DNA of 64,000 nucleotides from Pseudomonas sp. A-RE-19 (GCF_019956555.1 NZ_JAHBDQ010000026.1:1-64000), one strand, 5' to 3'. Positions 26,222 to 38,173 are shown, counted from the stretch's first letter. Made by a program: numbers and translations. Notes: generated by a model from the sequence alone, not told the origin.

Positions 26222-27322
26222 TTACACGTTGAAACGGAAGTGCATCACATCGCCGTCTTTCACGATGTAATCCTTGCCTTCCAGGCGCCATTTACCGGCT
26301 TCCTTGGCGCCGGCTTCGCCCTTGTACTGGATGAAGTCGTCATAGGCGATGACTTCGGCGCGGATGAAGCCTTTTTCGAAGTCGGTGTGGATCACGCCAG
26401 CGGCTTGTGGTGCGGTAGCGCCGACGCGGACGGTCCAGGCGCGGACTTCTTCGACACCGGCAGTGAAGTAGGTCTGCAGGTGCAGCATTTCGTAGCCGGC
26501 GCGGATTACGCGGTTCAGGCCAGGCTCTTCAAGGCCCAAGGCTTCGAGGAACATGTCTTTCTCTTCGCCGTCTTCCAGCTCGGCGATTTCGGCTTCGATC
26601 TTGTTGCAGACCGGAACCACCATGGCGCCTTCTTCTTCGGCGATGGCTTTGACGATGTCCAGCAGCGGGTTGTTCTCGAAACCGTCTTCAGCGACGTTGG
26701 CGATGTACATGACCGGCTTGGTGGTCAGCAGATGGAAGCCACGAATCACCGCTTTGTCGTCGGCGCCCATGTTCTTCATCAGCGTGCGTGCTGGCTTGCC
26801 GAGGGTGAAGTGAGCGATCAGTTGTTCCAGCAGGCCTTTCTGGACCACGGCGTCCTTGTCACCACCCTTGGCGTTACGGGCGACTTTCTGCAGTTGCTTC
26901 TCGCAGCTGTCGAGGTCGGCGAAGATCAGTTCCAGGTCGATGATTTCGATGTCGCGTTTCGGGTCGACGCTGTTGGAGACGTGAATCACGTTCTCGTCTT
27001 CGAAGCAGCGGACCACGTGGGCGATGGCATCGGTCTCGCGGATGTTGGCGAGGAATTTGTTGCCCAGGCCTTCACCTTTCGAGGCGCCGGCAACCAGGCC
27101 AGCGATGTCGACGAACTCCATGGTAGTCGGCAGGATGCGCTTGGGATTGACGATGACCGCCAGGGCTTCCAGACGCGGATCCGGCATCGGCACGATACCG
27201 GTGTTCGGCTCGATGGTGCAGAAGGGAAAGTTCTCGGCCGCGATCCCGGATTTGGTCAGGGCGTTGAACAGGGTGGACTTCCCGACGTTAGGCAGGCCGA
27301 CGATGCCGCAATTGAATCCCAT
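26222..27322 (-). CDS. ychF: Redox-regulated ATPase YchF (OLA1 family)
   Basis: A 366-residue Obg-superfamily P-loop protein. G1 is GLPNVGKST (~residues 8-16). The NKxD base-recognition motif is replaced by NKIE, which in this family shifts preference to ATP. The C-terminal TGS domain ends ...[17 protein letters not shown]. Start at [12 protein letters not shown] (27322); the frame is open to 27388. It follows pth by 23 bases, the usual order, and is probably the last gene of the rplY-pth-ychF run. Confidence 0.95.
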   Translation of the reverse strand: MGFNCGIVGLPNVGKSTLFNALTKSGIAAENFPFCTIEPNTGIVPMPDPRLEALAVIVNPKRILPTTMEFVDIAGLVAGASKGEGLGNKFLANIRETDAIAHVVRCFEDENVIHVSNSVDPKRDIEIIDLELIFADLDSCEKQLQKVARNAKGGDKDAVVQKGLLEQLIAHFTLGKPARTLMKNMGADDKAVIRGFHLLTTKPVMYIANVAEDGFENNPLLDIVKAIAEEEGAMVVPVCNKIEAEIAELEDGEEKDMFLEALGLEEPGLNRVIRAGYEMLHLQTYFTAGVEEVRAWTVRVGATAPQAAGVIHTDFEKGFIRAEVIAYDDFIQYKGEAGAKEAGKWRLEGKDYIVKDGDVMHFRFNV

Positions 27323-27345
27323 GGTATTTCCCCGAGGAGTTAGAG

Positions 27346-27930
27346 TCAGGCCTTCTGGCTGTGCAGGTTTTTCATCGCGCGGTTCCATTCACCCGCGAGG
27401 ATATCCGGCAGCACGCCGAGGGCAAAGTCGATGCTGGCATCGAGTTTTTCCTGTTCGGCGCGTGGCGCACGACCCAGGACGAAGTTTGAAACCATACTGG
27501 CAACGCCCGGGTGGCCAATGCCAAGCCGCAAGCGGTGAAAGGTATTCTGATTACCCAGTTGCGCAATGATGTCGCGCAACCCGTTGTGACCGCCATGGCC
27601 GCCGCCCTGTTTAAGTTTGGCAACGCCCGGAGGCAGGTCGAGTTCGTCATGCGCCACCAGAATTTCTTCCGGCTTTATGCGAAAGAAGCCGGCAAGTGCC
27701 GCGACGGCCTGGCCGCTGCGGTTCATGTAGGTGGTGGGAATCAGTAGACGAACATCCTGACCCTGATGCGAATAGCGCCCGGTCAGGCCGAAATATTTGC
27801 GATCGGCCACAAGGTTTACGCCTTGTGCGTTCGCGATGCGCTCAACAAAAAGGGCCCCTGCGTTATGCCGGGTCTGTTCGTATTCAGCGCCTGGATTTCC
27901 CAGGCCAACGATCAGTTTGATGGCAGTCAC
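27346..27930 (-). CDS. pth: Peptidyl-tRNA hydrolase
   Basis: A 194-residue enzyme that releases tRNA from prematurely dropped peptidyl-tRNA. Conserved features are [17 protein letters not shown] (~residues 9-25, with the catalytic His at ~22), [10 protein letters not shown] (~67-76, the Asn that binds the peptide) and [11 protein letters not shown] (~93-103). It sits 169 bases after rplY, the standard order. Confidence 0.97.
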   Translation of the reverse strand: MTAIKLIVGLGNPGAEYEQTRHNAGALFVERIANAQGVNLVADRKYFGLTGRYSHQGQDVRLLIPTTYMNRSGQAVAALAGFFRIKPEEILVAHDELDLPPGVAKLKQGGGHGGHNGLRDIIAQLGNQNTFHRLRLGIGHPGVASMVSNFVLGRAPRAEQEKLDASIDFALGVLPDILAGEWNRAMKNLHSQKA

Positions 27931-28099
27931 GATAGGGGCCCTTCCTTGAAGTGGTGGATAACATCGCCGCCTTCAGGGAGTGCGGCGAAAGCGGACGACA
28001 AGTGCTCATTTACCATTATGTAAACTCCGCGTTCTCGCCCGCTTTCTCGCTACGCTCTAGTCCGCGATGTTTCCGGTCACTCCGGCGTACAGAGTGAAA

Positions 28100-28699
28100 T
28101 TACTCTGCAGCGCCTTCTGCAGCTTCTGGAGCAACACGTGGAGCGTGAACGTTGGCAACAGCCAGGTCGTTACCGTGAGCCAGAGCAACAAACTCAACGC
28201 CTTTAGGGGCTTTGAGGTCGGACAGGTGAATGATCGAGCCGACTTCGGCATCAGCCAAGTCAACTTCGATGAATTCAGGCAGATCTTTTGGCAGGCAGGA
28301 CACTTCGATTTCAGCAACAACGTGCGAAATCTCGCCGCCTTTCTTCACTGGAGCAGCTTCGTTGATGAAGTGCACAGGAACGATAGCGGTCAGCTTTTGG
28401 CCGGCAACTACGCGTACGAAGTCAGCGTGCATCACGTGGCCTTTGGCCGGGTGACGCTGCAGAGCCTTGATGATTACGTTTTGCTTGGTGCCGCCAACGT
28501 TCAGCTCGATGATGTGGCTGTAAGCCGCTTCGTTTTCGAGCAGTTTGGCAACTTCTTTGGCCAGCATGCTGATGGATTCAGGGGCTTTTTCGCCACCGTA
28601 AACTACAGCTGGAACCAGGCTTGCGAGACGACGCAGGCGGCGGCTCGCACCTTTCCCCAGGTCGGAACGCACTTCAGCATTCAGAGTAAATTCGTTCAT
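28100..28699 (-). CDS. rplY: 50S ribosomal protein L25 (long, CTC form)
   Basis: A 199-residue L25 of the general-stress/CTC type. The N-terminal domain (~1-95, [21 protein letters not shown] split) binds 5S rRNA; a C-terminal beta domain follows, and the chain ends in an Ala/Glu-rich tail ([12 protein letters not shown]). E. coli L25 has only the N-terminal domain (94 residues). Start ATG at 28699 has a GGAGAT ribosome site. Between prs and pth as in other pseudomonads. Confidence 0.96.
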   Translation of the reverse strand: MNEFTLNAEVRSDLGKGASRRLRRLASLVPAVVYGGEKAPESISMLAKEVAKLLENEAAYSHIIELNVGGTKQNVIIKALQRHPAKGHVMHADFVRVVAGQKLTAIVPVHFINEAAPVKKGGEISHVVAEIEVSCLPKDLPEFIEVDLADAEVGSIIHLSDLKAPKGVEFVALAHGNDLAVANVHAPRVAPEAAEGAAE

Positions 28700-28763
28700 G
28701 TTGTATCTCCAAAATAACCACATTCGCCCCAGCGTTTGCGACCAGCGCTAAAGGCGATATGGG

Positions 28764-28809
28764 CAAAAAAGCCCCGCCCCGACAGGAATGCCGGGGCGGG
28801 GCGCTTTTC
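28764..28809 (-). terminator. Terminator after prs
   Basis: A very GC-rich hairpin, GCCCCGCCCCG / CGGGGCGGGGC around ACAGGAATGC, followed on the minus strand by GGCTTTTTTG. It separates prs from rplY. Confidence 0.85.
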
Positions 28810-28841
28810 GTCAACAAGATGTAATGAAAAGGGCAGGGCCC

Positions 28842-29783
28842 TTAACGGAACATCGCGCTGATCGATTCTTCATTGCTGATGCGGCGGACCGCCTCGGCAA
28901 CTACCGGTGCGATATCCAGTTGGCGGATACGCGCACAGGCTTGTGCTGCAGCGGACAGCGGGATGGTGTTGGTCACCACCAGCTCGTCCAGCACGGAATT
29001 TTCAATGTTTTCGATCGCCCGACCCGACAGCACAGGGTGCGTGCAGTAGGCGAAAACCTTGGCAGCGCCATGCTCTTTCAGGGCCTTGGCCGCGTGGCAC
29101 AGAGTGCCGGCGGTATCGACCATGTCATCGACCAGAATACAGGTACGCCCTTCGACATCACCGATGATATGCATCACTTCAGAGTGATTGGCTTTCTCAC
29201 GGCGTTTGTCGATGATCCCGAGGTCCACGCCCAGGGATTTGGCAACAGCCCGTGCACGCACGACGCCACCAATGTCCGGGGACACGATCATCAGGTTTTC
29301 GAAGCGCTGATCTTCAATGTCATCCACCAGTACCGGGGAGCCGTAGATGTTATCTACCGGAATATCGAAGAAACCCTGAATCTGGTCAGCATGCAGATCA
29401 ACCGTGAGAACACGGTCGATGCCGACTACGGTAAGCATGTCAGCAACGACTTTCGCGCTGATAGCCACACGTGCGGAACGCGGACGGCGATCCTGACGGG
29501 CATAACCAAAGTAAGGAATAACAGCAGTGATACGAGTAGCCGAGGAGCGGCGGAAGGCATCAGCCATCACTACCAGTTCCATCAGGTTATCGTTAGTCGG
29601 AGCGCAGGTCGGCTGAATAATGAAGACGTCTTTACCGCGGACGTTTTCATTGATCTCGGCAGTAATTTCGCCGTCGGAAAACTTACCGACAGAGATGTCA
29701 CCGAGAGGGATATGCAGCTGACGTACAACACGCCGAGCCAGATCGGGGTTAGCGTTCCCCGTAAAGACCATCATCTTGGACAC
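28842..29783 (-). CDS. prs: Ribose-phosphate pyrophosphokinase (PRPP synthase)
   Basis: A 313-residue enzyme making PRPP from ribose 5-phosphate and ATP, feeding purine, pyrimidine, histidine and NAD synthesis. It has the ATP-binding FGYARQDRR (~residues 97-105), the divalent-cation site [11 protein letters not shown] (~130-140) and the PRPP loop [14 protein letters not shown] use the GTG at 29783 (reads [15 protein letters not shown]), matching the known pseudomonad N terminus; the open frame continues through the tRNA-Gln gene and is not real there. Confidence 0.96.
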   Translation of the reverse strand: MSKMMVFTGNANPDLARRVVRQLHIPLGDISVGKFSDGEITAEINENVRGKDVFIIQPTCAPTNDNLMELVVMADAFRRSSATRITAVIPYFGYARQDRRPRSARVAISAKVVADMLTVVGIDRVLTVDLHADQIQGFFDIPVDNIYGSPVLVDDIEDQRFENLMIVSPDIGGVVRARAVAKSLGVDLGIIDKRREKANHSEVMHIIGDVEGRTCILVDDMVDTAGTLCHAAKALKEHGAAKVFAYCTHPVLSGRAIENIENSVLDELVVTNTIPLSAAAQACARIRQLDIAPVVAEAVRRISNEESISAMFR

Positions 29784-29829
29784 GCGCAGTACCTGAAGGC
29801 TGAGGGTAACCTGGATGAGTATAGGAAAA

Positions 29830-29904
29830 TGGCAGGGGCGGCTGGATTCGAACCAACGCATGGCAGGATCAAAACCTGCTGCCTTACCGCTTGGCGACGC
29901 CCCT
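29830..29904 (-). tRNA. tRNA-Gln (TTG)
   Basis: A 75-base cloverleaf on the minus strand. The acceptor stem AGGGGCG pairs with CGCCCCT and CCA is encoded. The D-arm is TCGCCAAGCGGTAAGGCA, the anticodon loop TTTTGAT gives TTG, and the T-arm is GTTGGTTCGAATCCAGC. It lies between ispE and prs, a conserved pseudomonad arrangement, and may be co-transcribed. Confidence 0.95.
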
Positions 29905-29941
29905 GTATCTGTTGCAACGAGTACCCAGTACTCGATTCCTT

Positions 29942-30793
29942 TTAGAGCAGACTTTGCAGCTTGCGATGCAACATCGAAACGTTGCTTCCTTTTGCTACAA
30001 ACCCTGTAAGGGTCTCTGTCAGAAGGGCCGAGACTTTATCAGCTTCAGCTTTGCTTGGGAAGCCCCCAAACACACAACTTCCAGTTCCGGTGAGTTTTGC
30101 TTCGGTAAATTTACCTAACAAATTCAATGCGTTACGTACCTCTGGATAACGCATTGCTACCACCGGCAAGCAGTCATTTCGACTGTTTCCCTTGGGAACG
30201 GGGCGCACTTTAATGGGAGGAGTGTTACGTGTCAACAGTGGATCTGAAAAAATTTCTGCTGTACTTACAGATACTTGCGGCACCAGCACGAGATACCACG
30301 GTTCTTCGGGGTCTACGGGGGTGAGTTTCTCCCCCACGCCCTCGGCAAAAGCCGCGTGTCCACGCACGAAAACCGGGACGTCGGCGCCAAGCGTCAGGCC
30401 CAGCGCGGCCAGCCGATCCTCATCCCAATCCAGTTGCCAGAGATGATTAAGGCCCAGCAATGTGGTTGCCGCATTCGAACTGCCACCACCGATTCCACCG
30501 CCCATGGGCAGGATTTTTTCGATCCAGATGTCGATGCCCAGTGAGCAACCGGATTGCTCCTGAAGTTTTTTTGCAGCTCGAACAATTAGATTGCTGTCGT
30601 GTGGGACGTCGGCGAATTCGGTGTGCAGCCGAATCACGCCATCGTCGCGAACGGCAAAGGTGATTTCATCGCCGTAATCGAGGAACTGAAAAATCGTCTG
30701 CAATTCGTGGTAACCGTCTTCACGGCGACCGAGGATATGCAGCATCAGGTTGAGCTTGGCAGGCGAAGGCAGAGTCAGGCGTGGTGCAGTCAT
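29942..30793 (-). CDS. ispE: 4-diphosphocytidyl-2-C-methyl-D-erythritol kinase
   Basis: A 283-residue GHMP kinase of the non-mevalonate isoprenoid pathway. It has the N-terminal [20 protein letters not shown] (~residues 7-26) and the ATP loop [16 protein letters not shown] (~95-110), plus the C-terminal [12 protein letters not shown] choose the ATG at 30793, two bases after the lolB stop, which gives the usual length. An ATG at 30823 would overlap lolB and has its ribosome site too close. Confidence 0.95.
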   Translation of the reverse strand: MTAPRLTLPSPAKLNLMLHILGRREDGYHELQTIFQFLDYGDEITFAVRDDGVIRLHTEFADVPHDSNLIVRAAKKLQEQSGCSLGIDIWIEKILPMGGGIGGGSSNAATTLLGLNHLWQLDWDEDRLAALGLTLGADVPVFVRGHAAFAEGVGEKLTPVDPEEPWYLVLVPQVSVSTAEIFSDPLLTRNTPPIKVRPVPKGNSRNDCLPVVAMRYPEVRNALNLLGKFTEAKLTGTGSCVFGGFPSKAEADKVSALLTETLTGFVAKGSNVSMLHRKLQSLL

Positions 30794-30795
30794 GG

Positions 30796-31413
30796 TCACT
30801 GCCCCAATTTGCGTGGTTGCCATTCCTTGATCACCAGCGTGACATCAAGGTCGGTGCCGTGCAGTTTGATCCGCTCGGGCAGCCAGTAGCCGTTTTGCTC
30901 GGCATAGCTGAGGTACTCGACCTGCCAGCCATCCTGTTCGAGGCTGGCCAGGCGGCTGTCGACATCCAGGGTCAGGCGACTCTTGCTGTCCGGGGCCGGG
31001 AGCCCACGAACCCACCACGCCAGGTGGGATACCGGCAATTTCCAGCCCAGTTGCTCTTCGACCAGTGCTTCCGGAGTCTGCGCGTCATAGCGGCCCTGAT
31101 TGGCCACTTCCAGCGAGACTTTGCCCGGGCGACCGGTCAAGCGGGCCGCGCCACGACCCAGCGGGCCGGATAGGCGGATGTCGTAGTAATCCTGGCGTTG
31201 CAGCCAGAACAACGTGCCACTGCCCGAATCTTTTGGCGCGCGAATGCCGATCTTGCCGTTGATCTGCCAGCCGTCGAGACTGGTCAGTTGCTGTTTGTGC
31301 TCGCGCCATTGGGCCGGGTTGCCTTGACCCTGGACCGATTCACGGGCACCGAAACCCGCGCAACCGGCGAGCAGGGCGATGAAGCTGAAAACGATGATGT
31401 GGCGCAAAAACAT
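30796..31413 (-). CDS. lolB: Outer-membrane lipoprotein receptor LolB
   Basis: A 205-residue lipoprotein that accepts lipoproteins from LolA and inserts them in the outer membrane. It has a signal peptide with lipobox LAGC (Cys18) and the LolB-type sequence [20 protein letters not shown], then [20 protein letters not shown]. It is four bases after the TPR lipoprotein gene and two bases before ispE, so the three form an operon. Confidence 0.94.
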   Translation of the reverse strand: MFLRHIIVFSFIALLAGCAGFGARESVQGQGNPAQWREHKQQLTSLDGWQINGKIGIRAPKDSGSGTLFWLQRQDYYDIRLSGPLGRGAARLTGRPGKVSLEVANQGRYDAQTPEALVEEQLGWKLPVSHLAWWVRGLPAPDSKSRLTLDVDSRLASLEQDGWQVEYLSYAEQNGYWLPERIKLHGTDLDVTLVIKEWQPRKLGQ

Positions 31414-31417
31414 AATC

Positions 31418-33142
31418 TTAGAGAGTCTCTGATCCGGTCAGGCGCTTGATAGTGCCGCGCAGGGTGGGGCTGTCGGGCTGTTCCTTGAGGAACTTGCTCC
31501 AGATTTTCTTGGCTTCGCGCTGTTTGCCATTGGCCCACAGGACTTCACCCAGGTGAGCGGCGACTTCCTGATCGGGGAAGCGTTCCAGTGCCTGGCGCAA
31601 ATAACGCTCGGCTTCATCGAGGTTGCCCAGGCGGAAATTCACCCAGCCGAGGCTGTCGAGTACCGCCGGGTCTTCCGGGTTGAGCTGGTGCGCCTGTTCG
31701 ATCAAGGCTTTGGCTTCGGCGTAGCGCGTGGTGCGGTCGGACAGGGTGTAGCCGAGGGCGTTCAACGCCATGGCATTGTCCGGGTCGCGCTTGATGATCA
31801 GTCGCAGGTCTTTTTCCATCTGCGCCAGATCATTGCGTTTTTCCGCCAGCATGGCCCGGGTATACAGCAGATTCAGATCGTCCGGGTATTGCTGCAGGGC
31901 TTGCTGCAAGACTTTCCAGGCCTTGTCGCCCTGCTTGTTGGCGGACAGGGTTTCGGCTTCGATCAGGTACAACTGGATCGCGTAATCGGGTTGCTCGTCG
32001 CGCTCGGCCGCCAGGCGGCTTTGGGCTTCGGCGGTCTTGCCGTTGTTCATCAGGATATCGGCCTGACGCAATTGCGCCGGCAGGAAATCGTTGCCCGGCC
32101 CGACCTGGGCGTACTCGATCAGCGCGCCTTGAGGGTCGTTACGCTCTTCAGCGATACGTCCCAGGTTCAGGTGTGCCGAATCGACATGGCTTTCCCGAGC
32201 GATCAATTCTTCCAGGTAACCTTTGGCCTCGTCCCAGGCCTTGGCTTCCAGGCAGACCAGCGCCAGGGAATAACGCAGTTCGTCATCTTCCGGGTATTGC
32301 TGCACCAGGCTCGAGAACTCGGCTTTGGCGTCGTCCATGCGGTCCTGTTCAACCAGCAGGCGCGCGTAGGTCAGGCGCAGGCGTTTGTCATCCGGGTATT
32401 TCTTGATGCTTTTTTGCAGCAGGGGCAAGGCCTCATCACCACGGTGGAGCCCTTGCAGCAGGCGCGCGCGCAGCAGGATCGGCGCTATTTCGCCTTCTTC
32501 CGGCGGATTGTCTTCAAGGAGGGTCAGCGCGCCCTTGGCATCGCCGTCCTGTTGCAGCAGCAAGGCTTTGCCGAAAATCAGTTGATTGTTGTGCGGATGG
32601 CGCTGCAGCAGGCGGTCAAAACCTTTCATCAGACCGTTGCGGGTTTCCTGATCGGTATCGGCCGCGGACAAGGCGAGGAAGTCGAAATGCGTATCGCCTT
32701 TGCCTTGCAGGACTTTCTCCATATAGACCATGGATTCGTCGTAACGCCCGGCGCGGGCGAGTTGCACGGCAGCCGCCCGTTGCGCCTCCAGATCGTTCGG
32801 GGAGTTTTTTGCCCAGATCAGCGCGGTGTCGAGGGCGGCCTGATCGGCGCCCAGGTACTCGGCAATGCGAAATGCCCGCTCGGAGATGCCTGGGTCCTGG
32901 GTATTGATGGCCTGGGTCACGTAGTTGTCCAGGGCAATGTCGTAGCGATTGCGCTGGCCAGCCAGTTCGGCGCTCAACAGGCTGAAGATGGTTTCTTCAC
33001 TGAACGAGCTGTAAACCTTGGGCTTTTCAGGGGCCGGAGTGCTGTCTTCGACCGGCGGCGTACCGTCCGATGAAACGGGAGCCAAGGCCTGACAGCCGCT
33101 TAGGAAGACAAAAGCAAGGAGCAACGCGGAGGATCTATTCAT
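31418..33142 (-). CDS. TPR-repeat lipoprotein
   Basis: A 574-residue protein with a lipoprotein signal (FVFLSGCQ, Cys17). Tetratricopeptide-like helix pairs cover most of residues 60-570; the clearest are near the C terminus ([60 protein letters not shown]). TPR scaffolds bind partner proteins. This gene is conserved before lolB in pseudomonads; its function is not established from sequence. Its ATG has no strong ribosome site. Confidence 0.88.
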   Translation of the reverse strand: MNRSSALLLAFVFLSGCQALAPVSSDGTPPVEDSTPAPEKPKVYSSFSEETIFSLLSAELAGQRNRYDIALDNYVTQAINTQDPGISERAFRIAEYLGADQAALDTALIWAKNSPNDLEAQRAAAVQLARAGRYDESMVYMEKVLQGKGDTHFDFLALSAADTDQETRNGLMKGFDRLLQRHPHNNQLIFGKALLLQQDGDAKGALTLLEDNPPEEGEIAPILLRARLLQGLHRGDEALPLLQKSIKKYPDDKRLRLTYARLLVEQDRMDDAKAEFSSLVQQYPEDDELRYSLALVCLEAKAWDEAKGYLEELIARESHVDSAHLNLGRIAEERNDPQGALIEYAQVGPGNDFLPAQLRQADILMNNGKTAEAQSRLAAERDEQPDYAIQLYLIEAETLSANKQGDKAWKVLQQALQQYPDDLNLLYTRAMLAEKRNDLAQMEKDLRLIIKRDPDNAMALNALGYTLSDRTTRYAEAKALIEQAHQLNPEDPAVLDSLGWVNFRLGNLDEAERYLRQALERFPDQEVAAHLGEVLWANGKQREAKKIWSKFLKEQPDSPTLRGTIKRLTGSETL

Positions 33143-33324
33143 ATAGGAAGAGGACGACTAACCTGCGGTCGGATCATCATGACACAAGCCTTCGACCAAA
33201 CATAACCGAGTGTCGATGGATGCCTTTATAGGGGCAGGTAATTGGCGCAATAGTCAGCGGTAGTTGTTCTGGCTCTGTCGAAGTAGGACAATTGCCGGCT
33301 TCACGTCACCATCAGCGACTTTGA

Positions 33325-34614
33325 ATGGCCTTCCTTGCACTCGGTATTAACCACAAGACTGCGTCAGTAGACGTCCGCGAGCGCGTGGCCTTTACCCCTG
33401 AGCAGCTGGTTGAGGCCTTGCAGCAGCTCTGCCGACTCACCGACAGCCGCGAAGCTGCGATCCTCTCCACCTGCAATCGCAGTGAACTGTACATAGAACA
33501 GGATCACCTTTCGGCTGACATCATATTGCGCTGGCTGGCCGATTATCATCATTTGAGCCTCGATGAGCTGCGCGCGAGCGCTTATGTGCACGAAGATGAT
33601 GCGGCAGTTCGTCACATGATGCGGGTCGCCTCCGGGCTCGATTCGCTGGTGTTGGGCGAACCGCAGATTCTCGGTCAGATGAAATCGGCCTACGCCGTAG
33701 CGCGAGAAGCCGGCACCATCGGCCCACTGCTCGGGCGGCTGTTCCAGGCCACGTTCAATGCGGCCAAACAGGTGCGAACCGACACCGCCATCGGCGAAAA
33801 CCCGGTGTCCGTGGCGTTTGCCGCGGTCAGCCTGGCGAAACAGATTTTCAGTGATTTGCAACGCAGCCAGGCTTTGCTGATCGGCGCCGGCGAGACCATC
33901 ACCCTGGTCGCCCGCCATCTGCATGAGCTGGGGGTGAAGCGAATCGTGGTCGCCAACCGCACGCTGGAGCGCGCGAGCATCCTGGCCGAACAGTTCGGCG
34001 CCCACGCGGTGCTGCTCTCGGACATCCCGGCAGAACTGGTGCGCAGCGACATCGTCATCAGTTCCACCGCCAGCCAGTTGCCGATTCTCGGTAAAGGTGC
34101 GGTGGAAAGTGCCTTGAAGTTGCGCAAGCACAAGCCGATCTTCATGGTGGATATCGCCGTCCCTCGGGATATCGAGCCGGAAGTTGGCGAGTTGGACGAC
34201 GTTTACCTGTATAGCGTCGACGATCTTCACGAAGTGGTCGCCGAAAACCTCAAGAGCCGTCAGGGCGCTGCCCAGGCCGCCGAAGAGATGGTGTCGGTCG
34301 GTGCCGAAGACTTCATGGTTCGCCTGCGCGAACTGGCGGCGGTGGATGTGCTCAAGGCCTATCGTCAACAAAGCGAGCGCATGCGCGACGAAGAGTTGCT
34401 CAAAGCCCAACGCATGCTCGCCAACGGCAGCAGCGCCGAGGATGTTCTGGTGCAACTGGCTCGCGGCCTGACCAACAAACTCTTGCACGCACCGAGCGTG
34501 CAGTTGAAAAAGCTCTCAGCCGAAGGTCGCCTCGATGCGCTGGCCATGGCCCAGGAACTCTTTGCCCTCGGTGAGGGCTCATCGGATAGCTTTTCGGATA
34601 AAAAACCGCAATGA
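33325..34614 (+). CDS. hemA: Glutamyl-tRNA reductase
   Basis: A 429-residue NADPH-dependent enzyme that starts tetrapyrrole synthesis by reducing glutamyl-tRNA to glutamate semialdehyde. The catalytic cysteine is Cys50 in [24 protein letters not shown] (~113-125) is the family signature, the Rossmann loop is LLIGAGET (~189-196), and a C-terminal helical dimerisation domain follows. Divergent from the TPR lipoprotein. The stop overlaps the prfA start by four bases (ATGA). Confidence 0.97.
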   Translation: MAFLALGINHKTASVDVRERVAFTPEQLVEALQQLCRLTDSREAAILSTCNRSELYIEQDHLSADIILRWLADYHHLSLDELRASAYVHEDDAAVRHMMRVASGLDSLVLGEPQILGQMKSAYAVAREAGTIGPLLGRLFQATFNAAKQVRTDTAIGENPVSVAFAAVSLAKQIFSDLQRSQALLIGAGETITLVARHLHELGVKRIVVANRTLERASILAEQFGAHAVLLSDIPAELVRSDIVISSTASQLPILGKGAVESALKLRKHKPIFMVDIAVPRDIEPEVGELDDVYLYSVDDLHEVVAENLKSRQGAAQAAEEMVSVGAEDFMVRLRELAAVDVLKAYRQQSERMRDEELLKAQRMLANGSSAEDVLVQLARGLTNKLLHAPSVQLKKLSAEGRLDALAMAQELFALGEGSSDSFSDKKPQ

Positions 34615-35693
34615 AAGCGTCACTGCTCAATAAGCTGGACATCCTCCAGGACCGTTTCGAGGAATTGACCGCCCTGCTTGGCGATGGCGAGGTCATTTCC
34701 GATCAGAACAAATTCCGTACCTATTCCAAGGAATATGCGGAAGTCGAGCCGATCGTTGGCACCTATAAACAGCTGCTTAAAGTGCAGGGCGATCTCGAAG
34801 GGGCTCAGGCACTGCTCAAGGACAGCGACCCGGACATGCGCGAAATGGCCGTGGAAGAAGTCCGCGAAGCCAAGGAACAATTGATCGAAATCGAAGCCAG
34901 CCTGCAACGCATGCTGCTGCCCAAGGACCCCAACGACGGGCGCAACGTGTTTCTCGAAATCCGCGCCGGCACCGGCGGTGACGAGGCGGCGATTTTCTCC
35001 GGCGACCTGTTCCGCATGTATTCGCGTTATGCCGAGCGGCGTGGCTGGCGGGTAGAGATTCTCTCGGAGAACGAGGGCGAACACGGCGGCTATAAAGAAG
35101 TCATTGCCCGGGTCGAAGGCGATAACGTGTATGGCAAGCTGAAATTCGAATCGGGCGCGCACCGTGTACAACGGGTTCCGGCCACTGAATCCCAGGGTCG
35201 CATCCATACCTCGGCCTGCACTGTTGCGGTATTGCCCGAGCCGGATGAGCAGGAAGCGATCGAGATCAACCCGGCGGATCTGCGGGTCGACACCTATCGC
35301 TCCTCCGGTGCCGGTGGTCAGCACGTCAACAAGACCGACTCGGCGATTCGTATCACACACTTGCCGTCCGGTATTGTCGTTGAGTGCCAGGAAGAACGTT
35401 CCCAGCACAAGAACCGCGCCCGGGCGATGTCCTGGCTGTCAGCCAAGCTCAACGACCAACAGACCAGCGCAGCGGCCAATGCCATCGCCAGCGAGCGTAA
35501 ATTGCTGGTAGGTTCGGGGGATCGCTCCGAGCGGATCCGCACCTATAACTTTGCCCAGGGCCGGGTCACCGATCACCGGGTCAACCTGACGCTGTATTCG
35601 CTCGACGAGATTCTCGCCGGTGGCGTGGATGCGGTGATCGAACCGTTGCTGGCCGAGTACCAGGCCGACCAATTGGCGGCGATAGGTGAGTAA
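34611..35693 (+). CDS. prfA: Peptide chain release factor 1
   Basis: A 360-residue factor that terminates translation at UAA and UAG. The codon-recognition region carries the PxT-type tripeptide in [13 protein letters not shown] (~residues 188-200). The peptidyl-hydrolysis GGQ motif is in [14 protein letters not shown] (~230-243). The GGQ glutamine is the substrate of PrmC, encoded immediately downstream with no gap (stop 35691-35693, next ATG 35694). Confidence 0.98.
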   Translation: MKASLLNKLDILQDRFEELTALLGDGEVISDQNKFRTYSKEYAEVEPIVGTYKQLLKVQGDLEGAQALLKDSDPDMREMAVEEVREAKEQLIEIEASLQRMLLPKDPNDGRNVFLEIRAGTGGDEAAIFSGDLFRMYSRYAERRGWRVEILSENEGEHGGYKEVIARVEGDNVYGKLKFESGAHRVQRVPATESQGRIHTSACTVAVLPEPDEQEAIEINPADLRVDTYRSSGAGGQHVNKTDSAIRITHLPSGIVVECQEERSQHKNRARAMSWLSAKLNDQQTSAAANAIASERKLLVGSGDRSERIRTYNFAQGRVTDHRVNLTLYSLDEILAGGVDAVIEPLLAEYQADQLAAIGE

Positions 35694-36524
35694 ATGACGA
35701 TCATTGCCAGTTTGCTGCGCGCCGCCGATTTACCCGACTCGCCCACCGCGCGTCTGGATGCCGAATTGCTGCTGGCGGCGGCCTTGGGCAAGTCCCGCAG
35801 CTTTCTGCACACCTGGCCTGAACGTATCGTTCCGAGCGAAGCGGCACTGAAGTTTGCCGAGTACCTGCAACGCCGTCGTAGCGGTGAGCCGGTGGCCTAT
35901 ATTCTGGGGCAGCAAGGCTTCTGGAAACTCGACCTGGAAGTCGCGCCCCACACGCTGATTCCGCGTCCCGACACCGAATTGCTGGTAGAAGCCGCGCTGG
36001 AGCTGTTGCCGGCCAAACCGGCCAGGGTGCTCGATTTGGGCACTGGCAGTGGCGCCATCGCCCTGGCGCTGGCCAGCGAGCGTCCGGCCTGGAACGTCAC
36101 CGCCGTGGATCGCGTGCTGGAAGCCGTGGCCCTGGCCGAGCGCAATCGCCAGCGCCTGCACCTGAGCAACGCCACGGTGCTGAGCAGTCATTGGTTCAGC
36201 GCTTTGGAAGGCCAGCGTTTTCAGCTGATCATCAGCAACCCGCCCTACATTGCTTCGACCGATCCGCATCTGGTAGAAGGCGACGTGCGCTTCGAACCGG
36301 CCAGCGCTTTGGTCGCCGGCGTCGATGGGCTCGACGATCTGCGTCTGATCGTCGCCCAGGCACCGGATCACCTTGAAGCGGGTGGCTGGTTGATGCTCGA
36401 ACACGGCTACGATCAAGCCGAGGCCGTGCGCGACTTATTGCTGACCCGTGGTTTTGAAGACGTCCACAGCCGCACCGATCTGGGCGGTCACCAACGCATC
36501 AGTCTGGGGCGCTTGCCGTGCTGA
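35694..36524 (+). CDS. prmC: Release factor glutamine methyltransferase
   Basis: A 276-residue SAM-dependent enzyme that methylates the GGQ glutamine of RF1 and RF2. It has a helical N-terminal domain, then GEPVAYILGQQGFW, PRPDTELLVE and the SAM loop VLDLGTGSGAIALAL (~residues 112-126). The substrate-binding NPPY is at ~182-185. Overlaps the moeB start by seven bases. Confidence 0.96.
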   Translation: MTIIASLLRAADLPDSPTARLDAELLLAAALGKSRSFLHTWPERIVPSEAALKFAEYLQRRRSGEPVAYILGQQGFWKLDLEVAPHTLIPRPDTELLVEAALELLPAKPARVLDLGTGSGAIALALASERPAWNVTAVDRVLEAVALAERNRQRLHLSNATVLSSHWFSALEGQRFQLIISNPPYIASTDPHLVEGDVRFEPASALVAGVDGLDDLRLIVAQAPDHLEAGGWLMLEHGYDQAEAVRDLLLTRGFEDVHSRTDLGGHQRISLGRLPC

Positions 36525-37273
36525 ACGATCAGGAATTGCTGCGCTACAGCCGACAGATTCTGCTGCAACACGTCGATATCGACGGCCAGTTGCGACTCAA
36601 GGAAAGCCGCGTACTGATCGTCGGCCTCGGAGGCCTCGGCTCACCTGTTGCGCTGTACCTGGCGGCGGCCGGTGTCGGTGAGCTGCATCTGGCGGATTTC
36701 GACACGGTCGACCTGACCAATCTGCAACGCCAGATCGTTCATGACACCGACAGCGTCGGCCTGAGCAAGGTCGATTCGGCGATCCGTCGTCTGACCGCGA
36801 TCAACCCCGAGATTCAGCTGATCGCCCATCGCACCGCCCTGGATGAAGATTCCCTGGCAGCGGCGGTGGCGGCGGTGGATCTGGTGCTGGACTGTTCCGA
36901 TAATTTTTCCACCCGTGAAGCGGTCAATGCCGCATGTGTGGCTGCGCGCAAACCATTGGTCAGCGGTGCGGCGATTCGGCTGGAAGGGCAATTGTCGGTC
37001 TTCGACCCTCGTCGTCCACAAAGCCCGTGCTACCACTGTTTATACGGGCACGGCAGCGAAGCCGAGCTGACCTGCAGCGAGGCCGGTGTGCTCGGTCCGC
37101 TGGTGGGCCTGGTCGGTAGCCTGCAAGCCCTCGAAGCGCTGAAATTGCTGGTGGGGTTCGGTGAACCACTGGTGGGGCGTCTGTTATTAATCGATGCCTT
37201 GGGTACGCGCTTCCGTGAATTGCGGGTCAAGCGTGATCCGGGCTGCAGCGTCTGCGGGTCAAGCCATGCGTGA
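36518..37273 (+). CDS. moeB: Molybdopterin-synthase adenylyltransferase MoeB (HesA/ThiF family)
   Basis: A 251-residue E1-like enzyme that adenylates the C terminus of the MoaD sulfur carrier. It has the nucleotide loop [20 protein letters not shown] (~residues 30-49), [13 protein letters not shown] (~62-74) and DCSDNFSTR (~127-135). The two CxxC pairs that bind zinc are CYHC (~170-173) and CSVC near the C terminus. It begins with GTG at 36518 inside the prmC stop region and overlaps murI by eight bases. Confidence 0.9.
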   Translation: MLNDQELLRYSRQILLQHVDIDGQLRLKESRVLIVGLGGLGSPVALYLAAAGVGELHLADFDTVDLTNLQRQIVHDTDSVGLSKVDSAIRRLTAINPEIQLIAHRTALDEDSLAAAVAAVDLVLDCSDNFSTREAVNAACVAARKPLVSGAAIRLEGQLSVFDPRRPQSPCYHCLYGHGSEAELTCSEAGVLGPLVGLVGSLQALEALKLLVGFGEPLVGRLLLIDALGTRFRELRVKRDPGCSVCGSSHA

Positions 37274-38069
37274 AGCGCCGATTGGAGTGTTCGATTCGGG
37301 TGTCGGTGGGCTGTCGGTGCTGGCCGAGATCCAGCGTCTGTTGCCCAACGAGTCTCTTTTGTACTTCGGCGATTGCGGGAATATTCCCTACGGTGAGAAA
37401 TCCCCGGTATTCATTAGTCAGCGTTGCAGTGTCATGGCGCAGTTCTTTCAGCAACAGGGCGCCAAGGCACTGGTGCTGGCTTGCAACACGGCGACGGTGG
37501 CTGGCGTTGCCGACTTGCGGCGCGATTTCCCCGAGTGGCCCATCGTCGGCATGGAACCCGCGGTCAAACCGGCCGCGGCGGCGACGCGCAGCGGTGTGGT
37601 CGGCGTGCTCGCCACCACCGGCACTTTGCAGAGCGCCAAGTTCGCCGCGTTGCTCGACCGCTTTGCCACCGATGTGCGGGTCATCACTCAGCCATGCCCC
37701 GGGCTGGTGGAGATGATTGAAAATGGTGATTTGCACAGCGAGGCATTGCGTCAGTTGCTGCAAGGGTATGTCGATCCGCTGCTGGCTGCAGGTGCAGATA
37801 CGATCATTCTTGGCTGCACGCATTATCCCTTTCTAAAGCCGCTGCTTAAGCAGATGATTCCCCAGAGCATCAGCCTGATCGATACCGGTGCGGCTGTAGC
37901 GCGCCAGCTTCAACGATTGCTGGCTGAGCGTGAGTTGCTGGCCGAGGGACCTGCTCGCGCTGCCCGGTTCTGGACGAGTGCCGATCCGGAGCATTTCAGA
38001 AATATCTTGCCGATACTGTGGAATATGTCTGGCGTTGTGCGAAGCTTCGATGGGGAACGCGCATCGTAA
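37266..38069 (+). CDS. murI: Glutamate racemase
   Basis: A 267-residue cofactor-independent racemase making D-glutamate for peptidoglycan. The two catalytic cysteines lie in [10 protein letters not shown] (~residue 72) and [11 protein letters not shown] (~183); the N terminus is [14 protein letters not shown]. The ATG at 37266 lies within the end of moeB. It is the last gene of the hemA-prfA-prmC-moeB-murI operon. Confidence 0.97.
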   Translation: MREAPIGVFDSGVGGLSVLAEIQRLLPNESLLYFGDCGNIPYGEKSPVFISQRCSVMAQFFQQQGAKALVLACNTATVAGVADLRRDFPEWPIVGMEPAVKPAAAATRSGVVGVLATTGTLQSAKFAALLDRFATDVRVITQPCPGLVEMIENGDLHSEALRQLLQGYVDPLLAAGADTIILGCTHYPFLKPLLKQMIPQSISLIDTGAAVARQLQRLLAERELLAEGPARAARFWTSADPEHFRNILPILWNMSGVVRSFDGERAS

Positions 38070-38173
38070 ACGGATAATTGGGGGGAGCTTCTGATTAAAC
38101 GCCGGCTTCTATGGAGTCGTCGGTTGAGCAACAAAAAAAACCATACGAAATTGTTCGGAAAAGGATGTTTCTA

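Noticed and set aside
29784-29861. N-terminal extension of prs
   Set aside because: The extended frame runs through the 3' part of tRNA-Gln; the GTG at 29783 gives the known N terminus.
31553-33073. A ~500-codon plus-strand frame
   Set aside because: Antisense to the TPR lipoprotein, with no recognisable domain or ribosome site.
33488-33493. TGTACA within hemA as a further LitR site
   Set aside because: It is in coding sequence and has no partner hexamer 12 bases away.
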